Below are positions 1 through 5,393 of a stretch of DNA of 8,074 bases, in pieces (the first letter of the stretch is position 1; each line of letters opens with the position of its first letter). Position numbers and translations under genes: made by a program. The DNA is from JAZMZS01 sp045120955 (GTDB taxonomy: Bacteria; Bacillota; Clostridia; Oscillospirales; CAG-272): the NCBI GenBank assembly GCA_045120955.1, contig JBGVFH010000017.1, positions 1 to 8,074 on the forward strand, read 5' to 3'. The notes under the pieces are model-generated. The model made no database searches. It saw nothing but the letters and a program-made list of their open reading frames with translations, and was not told the DNA's origin.

Positions 1-39
1 CCCCGTTTGTAACTAGCTAATAATTCAGGAGACCAATTT
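1..39 (+). other. End of an upstream gene and leader of the first complete gene
   Basis: All three forward frames close here (TAA at 10-12, TAG at 14-16, TAA at 18-20 followed by TAA at 21-23), so an upstream gene must end within the first 23 bases. The frame in use cannot be decided from so few codons. By gene order in related phages the upstream gene would be a capsid gene, but nothing here shows it. A CAGGAGA ribosome binding site at 26-32 sits seven bases before the ATG at 40 and fixes that start. Confidence 0.6.
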
Positions 40-474
40 ATGGCAACACCAAAAAAAGAAAAACTGCAGGTAGTTGAGAAGAGCACCGATGAAGTGAAAA
101 TTATCCCGCAGAACTCCAGCACTCAGGTAACCGTGGCCGTACACCTGCCGCACGGGATAATGTTTGACGATGTACCCGTAAAGGGCGGCGGAACAAAGAC
201 CGTTATTTTTCCGGGCATTAACGACGGCGAGGGGATCCTCCTGGGCGTTGGTCAGTCCGTAGCCGTTAAAATCGAAAAAGAGGACTGGGAAAACATCATC
301 CGTATGCACGGCAAAGAGCGTGCCTTCAATTCGTATAACGGTATGCCACCATGTATTATGCTTATTGACGACCCTAAGGCAATTCACAACAGCCGCGACG
401 TTAAGGCACAGAAACACGGCCTGGAGCCTTTAGATCCGACACTGTTAAAAGTTGAAGAAGTAAAGAAAAAATAA
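40..474 (+). CDS. Conserved phage protein of the capsid-neck gene cluster, function unknown
   Basis: The 144-residue product has no signal peptide or membrane segment. After a lysine-rich, probably disordered N terminus (about residues 1-25) comes a beta-type segment, with STQVTVAVHLPHGIMF near residues 27-42, a stretch with GQSVAVKIEKEDWENII and then RMHGKERAFNSYNGMPPCI. Near the C terminus is the motif GLEPLDP, followed by a lysine-rich tail. From memory, small phage proteins located just before DUF4054 adaptors share this plan: a 'V.V...LP.G' strand, a W/F-containing helix, and a GLEPLDP or GFEPLDP ending. The family has no established function that I know of; a capsid-associated or neck-associated role is inferred from position only. 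The start at 40 has a good ribosome binding site. The next gene begins 36 bases downstream. Confidence 0.75.
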   Translation: MATPKKEKLQVVEKSTDEVKIIPQNSSTQVTVAVHLPHGIMFDDVPVKGGGTKTVIFPGINDGEGILLGVGQSVAVKIEKEDWENIIRMHGKERAFNSYNGMPPCIMLIDDPKAIHNSRDVKAQKHGLEPLDPTLLKVEEVKKK

Positions 475-510
475 GCATGTATTGACAATGTAATTACAAA
501 GAGGTGCTAT

Positions 511-936
511 ATGGCCGTTTATGATTTTTCCGTCGGGGTTTTCAGATCTGAATACCCGGCGTTTGAGGATGAAACAAAATATCCGGATGCAATGATCACA
601 ACGGCCTTTACAAGCGCCGAGACCTATTTTCACAATGACGACGCGAGCATATACCCATATGATCCGCCGCACAATTATTTCAGAAAATATCTACTAGATC
701 GCGCCACCTGCCACCTGCTCTATATGGCCTCGTTACCGGTTGACCAGGTGGGCCGCGTATCAAGTGCAAGCCAGGGAAGTGTGAGCACGTCGTTTGATCT
801 GCCAAAGTCCGGCAATTCTGCGGCCGCAGAGTTCTGGAACCGCACAAACTGCGGGATGCAGGTATGGCTTATGCTGGCTCCATACCGTTTAGGCGGCCGG
901 ATCTATCTTAGTAACCATGTGCACCCGTGGGGGTGA
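511..936 (+). CDS. DUF4054-type head-tail adaptor protein
   Basis: The 141-residue protein matches the DUF4054 pattern as I know it. It has an N-terminal F-x-x-x-[YF]-P-x-F motif (FRSEYPAF, residues 11-18), then YPDAMI, an aromatic helix, a helical stretch ending in ATCHLLYMASLP, the signature GRVSSASQGSVSTSFDLP (about residues 81-98), and a final helix with FWNRTNCGMQVWLMLAPYRL followed by a glycine-rich end. DUF4054 proteins occupy the connector position next to the portal in many phages of Gram-negative hosts and resemble gp6/gp15-type adaptors. The role at the head-tail interface is family knowledge plus position. The start at 511 is preceded by GAGGTG (501-506). The stop TGA at 934-936 lies three bases before the next ATG, so the two genes are probably translationally coupled. 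Confidence 0.85.
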   Translation: MAVYDFSVGVFRSEYPAFEDETKYPDAMITTAFTSAETYFHNDDASIYPYDPPHNYFRKYLLDRATCHLLYMASLPVDQVGRVSSASQGSVSTSFDLPKSGNSAAAEFWNRTNCGMQVWLMLAPYRLGGRIYLSNHVHPWG

Positions 937-939
937 TCT

Positions 940-1590
940 ATGTTTACATTCGACGGACTAAAGAACCTGGCAACCGCCGTATCCAATAAGCTGAGCGCGT
1001 GGGCGCAAAAAGCTAAATCGACAATATTCAAAGAAAAAAGCACGGAGAAGGTAAGCGTAACCGTGGGTATTTTTGACCCGCGGATCGCTACATACGCAAG
1101 TTATCTGGAGCGCGGCTGGGTGCAGTATGTAACCCGGAAACAGTCCGCATATTTTCGCGGGATCCTGGGGGATAATGCCCCGATGCCGGGATCTATGCTC
1201 ATACTGCCACCGCGCCCGATGTTTGGAGCCACCTCCAGAGCATACCGCAATAAATGGGATAAGTTCATAGCCGATAATATCCGCAACGCTCACGGCCAGC
1301 AGGACAATGAGCGCGTATTAAATGCGGTCGGATCTATGATTAAAAAGGACCTACAGACAACAATCGCGAGCAACGGCACGCCGGATGAAAGATTTAAGAC
1401 CAGGGCGCCGTTAACTATGCAGCTTTTAGCCGCGAGTGCTGCGGGCCACCGTACCGATGCAACCGGCGGGAGCTCCAGGGCTCAGGCGCTTGTGCGCACC
1501 GGGACAATGTTAAACAGTGTAAATTATAAGGTTACAAAGGGCACCGCAGAGGCCGGAGATACGACTATCACGCAGAGCACAGGAGGTTAG
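940..1590 (+). CDS. HK97-gp10-like neck / tail-completion protein
   Basis: The 216-residue protein carries landmarks of the HK97 gp10-like family. A YASYLERG segment near residues 50-57 corresponds to the usual 'A.YAE.GT' strand, PPRPMF at 90-95 is the 'P.RPF' turn, and LVRTGTMLNSV (about 184-194) is the typical 'L..TG.L..SI' C-terminal strand. These proteins form or cap the ring that joins the tail tube to the head. The N-terminal about 35 residues are basic and helical and appear extra to the core. The insert around residues 58-80, between the first strand and PPRP, is longer than usual. The start follows GGGGGTGA (929-936), which also holds the stop of the adaptor gene. Its own last codons contain AGGAGG (1581-1586), the ribosome binding site of the next gene. 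Confidence 0.72.
   Translation: MFTFDGLKNLATAVSNKLSAWAQKAKSTIFKEKSTEKVSVTVGIFDPRIATYASYLERGWVQYVTRKQSAYFRGILGDNAPMPGSMLILPPRPMFGATSRAYRNKWDKFIADNIRNAHGQQDNERVLNAVGSMIKKDLQTTIASNGTPDERFKTRAPLTMQLLAASAAGHRTDATGGSSRAQALVRTGTMLNSVNYKVTKGTAEAGDTTITQSTGG
1581..1586 (+). promoter_or_regulatory. Consensus ribosome binding site AGGAGG for accessory gene A
   Basis: A perfect AGGAGG lies eight bases before the ATG at 1595 and within the last codons of the neck gene. It fixes the start of accessory gene A. It also shows that A is translated as part of the late operon, without its own leader. Confidence 0.8.
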
Positions 1591-1594
1591 ACCA

Positions 1595-1858
1595 ATGAAC
1601 GCACAGCAGGCAATAAGGGCCGCCGCCGCTTTTAGGGCGGGGCTTATGTTCATACGCGGATTAAATCGCACAATGGCCCAGGATGCCAAGATCAAGGGCG
1701 GCTGGATTACCATAGGGGCAAAGAAAGCCAATGCGGAGGGCAAAGGCGGCCGCAAAGGTATACATGTCAAAGTCGATGATAACGGCCGTGTGGTTGCAGG
1801 GCTGGGTGGTAAACGCTCAAAGGGTAAAAGCCTTAAGGCTGCAATCCGCGGACTTAAT
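1595..1858 (+). repeat. Shared N-terminal module, copy 1 (gene A)
   Basis: Encodes the amphipathic segment plus the WITIG...GLGGK segment. At DNA level TGGATTACCATAGGGGCA (1703-1720) differs by one base from the matching stretch in gene C (4516-4533), so the modules are related at nucleotide level as well as by fold. This copy has five residues between RG and AQD where the other three have four. Confidence 0.7.
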
Positions 1859-2404
1859 GCGGAGCGTGAGCGCGCAAAAAACAGCAAATTAAGTGGAAAA
1901 ATTGCGGAAGTTCCGCAAAAATCAAAAATAAAAAGCGAAAACGAGCCGCAAATAAGCAAAGAGCAAACAGAAAGCAAACAACAAACCGATAAACAAACAG
2001 AAAGCAAACAGATACGCAAAGGGCAGACTCCCGAGCAGAAAGCCGCTAAGCAGGCGGAGGCCGAGTCTAAAAGCATGTTACGTTACGGGTTTGACCTCCA
2101 CCGTGATTTTAACCGCTGGCGCGGTATATGGCCGGAGTCGGAAAAAGACACGGTGCAGAAAACTCAATCCCGGTTTGCCGATTATATGGAAATGCTGCGG
2201 GATGTTAAAAACCGCGCCGTGGGCGGCATGAAAACAGAGAATCAGCGCCAGTTTGCCCGTGAAAGCCTGGCAAAGATCGACGATATTATGCACGGCATCA
2301 AAAAGGATGTACAGCTGCACGGCAGGGCCGACCCTTTAGAGCTTGAACTTTTAGCCCAGCGGCTAAAGATGCACACTGAAAAATTGAGGAAGATCGCAGA
2401 TTGA
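1595..2404 (+). CDS. Accessory protein A: shared N-terminal cargo-type module, low-complexity linker, helical C terminus
   Basis: I recognise no named family for the whole 269-residue protein. Residues about 1-30 are the amphipathic segment shared by four genes in this window (AFRAGLMFIRG, then MAQD). Residues about 36-85 are the second half of that module: GWITIGAKK, then GRKGIHVKVDDNGRVVAGLGGK and a GKSLKAAIRGL helix. Residues about 90-160 form a hydrophilic K/Q/E/S/T-rich linker with an internal repeat (EQTESKQ, then KQTESKQ). Residues about 163-269 are predicted helical, with several tryptophans early (FNRWRGIW) and a charged end. It has no transmembrane segment or signal peptide. It starts four bases after the neck gene stop. 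By resemblance of its head to B, C and D, it is inferred to be a virion-associated or co-delivered protein. It may also be a structural decoration of unknown role. Confidence 0.6.
   Translation: MNAQQAIRAAAAFRAGLMFIRGLNRTMAQDAKIKGGWITIGAKKANAEGKGGRKGIHVKVDDNGRVVAGLGGKRSKGKSLKAAIRGLNAERERAKNSKLSGKIAEVPQKSKIKSENEPQISKEQTESKQQTDKQTESKQIRKGQTPEQKAAKQAEAESKSMLRYGFDLHRDFNRWRGIWPESEKDTVQKTQSRFADYMEMLRDVKNRAVGGMKTENQRQFARESLAKIDDIMHGIKKDVQLHGRADPLELELLAQRLKMHTEKLRKIAD
1964..2010 (+). repeat. 17-bp direct repeat in the linker of gene A
   Basis: CAAACAGAAAGCAAACA occurs at 1964-1980 and, unchanged, at 1994-2010, a 30-base (10-codon) period. It encodes QTESKQ twice within a hydrophilic linker. The repeat keeps the reading frame, as expected of slippage or short-tandem expansion in a spacer region. 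No regulatory function is evident. Confidence 0.85.
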
Positions 2405-2461
2405 GCAATCTAAACTAAAAAATGGTTGATCCTAATCTATAATAGGTTGTAGGGGTGAAAA
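2405..2461 (+). promoter_or_regulatory. Largest intergenic gap, with a consensus -10 element but no good -35
   Basis: This 57-base A/T-rich gap is the longest non-coding stretch in the window. It holds a perfect TATAAT at 2438-2443. At 16-17 bases upstream there is only CTAAAA/TAAAAA, with no TTGACA-like hexamer and no extended TGn. GTAGGGGTG (2448-2456) is the likely ribosome binding site for the ATG at 2462. A weak or phage-regulated internal promoter for gene B is possible. Alternatively the gap is simply a remnant of the junction where B was inserted. I see no terminator-like hairpin here. Confidence 0.3.
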
Positions 2462-2710
2462 ATGAAGATAGATCACATAATTAGCGCGTTCAATCTAGGG
2501 TTAAAGTTTTATCGCGGCATGTGCCTGCTGGCCCAGGACAGGGCGCAGAGTGAGGTAGCGACAAAGTTCAATAATGAAAAGGACGGCGAGCACTGGGTAA
2601 CCGTTAACGCTGAAAACGGTAACGGCCAGCATGTTTTATTGAGCGGAGAGGGCCGCGTTTTGGCCGGTATGGGCGGAAAGTTCACCGGGGTTAAGATTGA
2701 CAACATACCG
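2462..2710 (+). repeat. Shared N-terminal module, copy 2 (gene B)
   Basis: This is the most diverged of the four copies at DNA level, but it keeps every landmark residue: A-F, G, F, R-G and A-Q-D in the first part, then W-V-T-V, a G-Q-H-V strand and G-R-V-L-A-G-M-G-G-K in the second. The spacer between the two parts is longer than in C and D. Confidence 0.68.
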
Positions 2711-3958
2711 CGCAAAAAGTTCATAAATGAGAAAGCCTGGCAGCGCAAAGAGCAGGCGAACAAAAAGACAATGAACTATACTTTACCGGCTAAAGTTCAT
2801 CCGGAGCATACCCAGAACCGTGACCGCTCAGGCGAGGCCAGCCGCGAGCAGATCATAGCCATAGCTAAAGATCCTGATTATGACCGTTTGAGCGCAAGCC
2901 GGACCCTTGCGGACGGCGCTCCGGTTGTCGCATACGGTAAGATCCCCGCTGCAAATATGGGGCACATTGTCCGCGCTACTGATGCAAAGGGCAAAAAGAT
3001 AAATGTTCAATATGCTGTTGTTGACGCTGCGGACGTGGCCGCATCGCACAATTACAGCGGCGATCGCAATGATAAGTTTTACAGCGATGATCCTAATGTA
3101 ACCCGTGCTATTGCCGGTAATGGCCGCATAGCCGCGATGCAGAGAGCCTACAAGCAGGGCACTGCCGGAGACTATAAGGACGCATTGATCGACGATCCGA
3201 CGCACGGGATCGACATAGAGAGTATTGTCAAAATCAAAAACCCGGTACTGGTTAGAGTTATGCAGCCTAGTGACGTGACCGCCGATATCGGCGACCGGTC
3301 AAACACTGCGGGCGGCATGAATTTATCGGCAATGGAGCAGGCGCAGAACGATACAAAGCGCATAGACCTGAAAGGCATTGAAACATACGCCGACGGTTCA
3401 CCGACTCCGGCCGCCGTGAGCGCCTTTATTGACCAGATGCCGGAGAGTGAACGCGGTAACCTGAGAGACGCCGACGGATATCCTACACGCCAGGCACAGG
3501 AACGCCTTAAGGCCGCGATGTTCGCAAAGGCATATAACAGTGAGCCTTTACTGCATATCGCGTCCCAGGCCGCAAGCATGGAGCAGGCCCGCATCGTTAA
3601 GGGGCTGCAGGGCGCCGCCGCACGCGTCGCCGATATTGCGGAGAGTAATCCTGAAATAAGGGACCTGATCGCCGGAGCTGCTGAGAGGGCCATAGGCGAG
3701 GCGCGGACAATGGGAAATATTGCGGATATCGGGATCGAGCGTGACATGTTCAAAACCGAGGAAAGCGACGCCGCCGAGCGGGCCATTACAAAAATCTTCA
3801 AGGCCACAAGCGCAAGAGAGATAACCGGCAAATTGAACGCCGTTGCTAAAGCGCTTAAGGCCGAGGCCGATCGCCCTGAATTTGATTTATTCGGAGCGGT
3901 GGAGAAAAGACCGGCCGCCGAGGTAATCACGGAGGCATTAAAACGGTATGAGTCTTAA
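2462..3958 (+). CDS. Accessory protein B: shared N-terminal module plus DdrB-like ParB-superfamily domain
   Basis: The 498-residue protein begins with the shared module (AFNLGLKFYRG, LLAQD at about residues 9-26; HWVTVNAEN ... GQHVLLSGEGRVLAGMGGKF at about 44-79). From about residue 112 it matches the DdrB-like ParB superfamily. RDRSGEASREQI opens the domain. IAGNGRIAAMQRAY at 217-230 corresponds to the family's 'I..GNGR..A...AY' motif, KNPVLVRVM follows, and then SNTAGGMNLSAMEQAQND from about 280, equivalent to the usual 'MS..EQA..D'. A helical tail ends with EFDLFG (about 473-478), the customary 'DLF' close. This domain is known from phage and plasmid polyvalent proteins and is named after P1 DdrB, part of the P1 Dar anti-restriction set. 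Enzymatic activity is unproven; ParB relatives include nucleases and CTPases. The start at 2462 is backed by GGGGTG. The 3' end overlaps the next gene by 11 bases. Confidence 0.78.
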   Translation: MKIDHIISAFNLGLKFYRGMCLLAQDRAQSEVATKFNNEKDGEHWVTVNAENGNGQHVLLSGEGRVLAGMGGKFTGVKIDNIPRKKFINEKAWQRKEQANKKTMNYTLPAKVHPEHTQNRDRSGEASREQIIAIAKDPDYDRLSASRTLADGAPVVAYGKIPAANMGHIVRATDAKGKKINVQYAVVDAADVAASHNYSGDRNDKFYSDDPNVTRAIAGNGRIAAMQRAYKQGTAGDYKDALIDDPTHGIDIESIVKIKNPVLVRVMQPSDVTADIGDRSNTAGGMNLSAMEQAQNDTKRIDLKGIETYADGSPTPAAVSAFIDQMPESERGNLRDADGYPTRQAQERLKAAMFAKAYNSEPLLHIASQAASMEQARIVKGLQGAAARVADIAESNPEIRDLIAGAAERAIGEARTMGNIADIGIERDMFKTEESDAAERAITKIFKATSAREITGKLNAVAKALKAEADRPEFDLFGAVEKRPAAEVITEALKRYES

Positions 3959-4412
3959 TCTACACGGCATTGTACGCACTGCGATCAATTTTAACAATGC
4001 GGATGAAACGGTCCTCCTGATCCGCAGTCTAGGCAATGCAAACGTTCAGGGCCGCATAGTTCCGACGTACGGCGAGCCGGAGAGCGTAGGCGCTCAGGTG
4101 CAGACGCTGGGCGGTGAAGATCTAAGGGTCATTAACGACACGGAAAGAACGCCGCGGGATCGCAAGTTCTACCTATACAGCACTGCGGACTATACCGCCG
4201 CACCTGCGGGCATGATCCGGTACCTGGGGCGCACCGGCGATTTTATTTATATACCGCTTGACGGCACCTATTGGAAAGTCTACCAGGTGGCAGAGGACTT
4301 TAGCCCTGCGGGCTGGGTGCAGCTTTTAGCAAGTCAGCAGACAGAAATACCGCCGCAATTAAGGGAAGTTATGGATGAGTATTTTGATCCTGAGGGAGGT
4401 GGCAATGAATAA
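3948..4412 (+). CDS. Conserved phage head-tail connector-type protein
   Basis: The 154-residue protein opens with LNLHGIVRTAINFNNAD. It continues with GRIVPTYGEPESVGAQVQTL, which is followed by a GGEDLRVIND helix, and then a beta-rich half containing RKFYLYS, GDFIYIPLDGTYWKVYQVAEDF and GWVQLLASQQ. This resembles a family of small phage proteins found between the gp10-like and the neck-terminator genes: 'NLHGIV..AI..VNP', 'AQVQAL...DL', 'G..W.V..V.E.W....W'. No enzymatic motif is present, and the position supports a connector or stopper role. Its ribosome binding site GGAGG (3931-3935) lies inside gene B, 12 bases before the ATG, and the first 11 bases overlap B. It shows no sequence kinship to A-D, so it is a backbone gene now flanked by accessory genes on both sides. 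Confidence 0.65.
   Translation: MSLNLHGIVRTAINFNNADETVLLIRSLGNANVQGRIVPTYGEPESVGAQVQTLGGEDLRVINDTERTPRDRKFYLYSTADYTAAPAGMIRYLGRTGDFIYIPLDGTYWKVYQVAEDFSPAGWVQLLASQQTEIPPQLREVMDEYFDPEGGGNE
4394..4401 (+). promoter_or_regulatory. Ribosome binding site GGGAGGTG deciding the start of gene C
   Basis: The site lies within the last codons of the connector gene, three bases before the ATG at 4405. An in-frame ATG at 4375 would add ten residues unrelated to the start of the paralogues. With the ATG at 4405, gene C begins MNKSKAIKIAIAF, in line with MNTKTAQQIAIAF of gene D. Confidence 0.8.
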
Positions 4413-4668
4413 ATCAAAAGCGATTAAGATCGCGATAGCTTTTAAGCGCGGCGCGGCTTTTATCCGCGGTATGCGACAGCTGGCCCAGGATGCAGATGTG
4501 CCGGAGGGCGCACGCTGGATCACCATAGGGGCAGCAGAAGGCGACGACGGGAAAAGACACGGCGGCCGTAATGTTTTGATCGACAAAGAATCGGGCACGA
4601 TCCTAAAAGGATTGAGCAAAGACGTTCAGGGCAAAACGCTCAAAGAGGCTTTTAAGGAATTAAAGAGC
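4405..4668 (+). repeat. Tandem-duplicated module, copy 3 (start of gene C)
   Basis: It shares long exact stretches with 5136-5393: 25 bases at 4427-4451 matching 5158-5182, 20 bases at 4531-4550 matching 5256-5275, and 27 bases at 4599-4625 matching 5324-5350. Silent differences lie between these blocks. The copies are in the same orientation and 731 bases apart, start to start. Confidence 0.88.
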
Positions 4669-5133
4669 GATACATACGAGGTAACACCGGGATCGGGCGT
4701 TATGTGGAAAAAGCCAAAGGGCGCAAATAAGGCGCAGACCGCCGAGATCAAAAAGGCTAAAGATGCCTATATTTCATTATCGGAAGGCACCGCCGCGGAC
4801 CTGGAGCCATATGTAGCTGAGCTTAAGAAACTGCGTAAAGTGGTAAAAGGAACACCGGACGCGGCTATACTTGAGAACCGCATAAAAGAGCTTACCCGCA
4901 ACGTGCAGGATCTGAGCCTTAATGCCAGTGAAGATCTGACTAAAAAATACAACGAACTGATCGACATTAAAAGCAGAGGCGGCGGCCGCGATTTTAGCCA
5001 GGATTATGAAACACAAAAAAAGATCATGGATATGTTATCCAAAGAACTTAAGGACTATACCGACGGCCGGATCAAGTTCGCTAAAGATGTAGTTGACTGG
5101 GTAAAGAGTAAAGGTAAAGCAAAAAGGGGCTAA
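4405..5133 (+). CDS. Accessory protein C: shared N-terminal module with short coiled-coil body, probable truncated paralogue of D
   Basis: The 242-residue protein has the shared module at residues 1-88: IAIAFKRGAAFIRG and LAQDAD, then WITIGAAEGDDGKRHGGR and GTILKGLSKDVQGKTLKEAF. Residues about 100-215 are charged and helical, probably coiled coil (for instance ELKKLRKVVKG, ENRIKELTRNVQDL). The last 26 residues contain DYTDGRIKFAKDVVDWVKSKG. This echoes the DFTDGRVRFKFDGKPDAE start of the C-terminal domain of D, but the rest of that domain (GFKWSP and beyond) is missing and a lysine-rich end replaces it. C therefore looks like a shortened copy of D or of a common ancestor that lost the middle and end. 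It overlaps the connector gene by eight bases and is followed by D after two bases. Function is unknown. Confidence 0.62.
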   Translation: MNKSKAIKIAIAFKRGAAFIRGMRQLAQDADVPEGARWITIGAAEGDDGKRHGGRNVLIDKESGTILKGLSKDVQGKTLKEAFKELKSDTYEVTPGSGVMWKKPKGANKAQTAEIKKAKDAYISLSEGTAADLEPYVAELKKLRKVVKGTPDAAILENRIKELTRNVQDLSLNASEDLTKKYNELIDIKSRGGGRDFSQDYETQKKIMDMLSKELKDYTDGRIKFAKDVVDWVKSKGKAKRG

Positions 5134-5135
5134 GA

Positions 5136-5393
5136 ATGAACACAAAAACAGCACAGCAGATCGCGATAGCTTTTAAGCGCGGACTGGCTTTTATCCGCGG
5201 GATCACGCGCATGGCACAGGACGCCGATCCGGATGAAAAGTGGATCACTATAGGCGCAGCAGAAGGCGACGACGGAAAAAGGCACGGCGGCCGCCCCGTG
5301 TGCATAAGCAAATCGACTGGTAAGATCCTAAAAGGATTGAGCAAAGACGTGGTCGGAATGACCCTTAATGAGGCTTTTAGGGAACTGAAAAAG
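5136..5393 (+). repeat. Tandem-duplicated module, copy 4 (start of gene D)
   Basis: Closest partner of copy 3. The two encoded segments differ mainly in the first eight residues, around the spacer (DVPEGAR against DPDEK), and at N-V-L-I-D against P-V-C-I-S. The core WITIGAAEGDDGKRHGGR is the same in both. Confidence 0.88.

Noticed and set aside
482..510. Perfect TTGACA at 482-487 as the -35 of a promoter for the DUF4054 gene
   Set aside because: At 17 bases spacing the -10 would be TGCTAT, directly abutting the ATG, so transcription would start inside the gene and lose the ribosome binding site. No better -10 lies at suitable distance.
1510..2076. Minus-strand open frame (188 codons) encoding a cysteine- and leucine-rich product
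   Set aside because: It mirrors the biased linker of gene A. The apparent hydrophobic, membrane-like segments are the complement of Lys/Gln/Ser codons.
3172..3930. Long open frame on the minus strand (252 codons) opposite gene B
   Set aside because: It is the antisense shadow of a well-supported + strand gene. Its product is Ser/Ala/Leu-rich low complexity, as expected from reversed Ala/Asp/Arg codons, and it has no ribosome binding site or family resemblance.
4375..4404. ATG at 4375 as the start of gene C
   Set aside because: It lies in the connector gene without a ribosome binding site and would add residues absent from the paralogue D. The ATG at 4405 has GGGAGGTG just upstream.
4599..4614. 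Inverted repeat ATCCT-AAA-AGGAT as a terminator or operator
   Set aside because: The stem is only five base pairs, lies inside coding sequence (I-L-K-G), has no T-run after it, and is the same in D because of the duplication, so it reflects coding descent.
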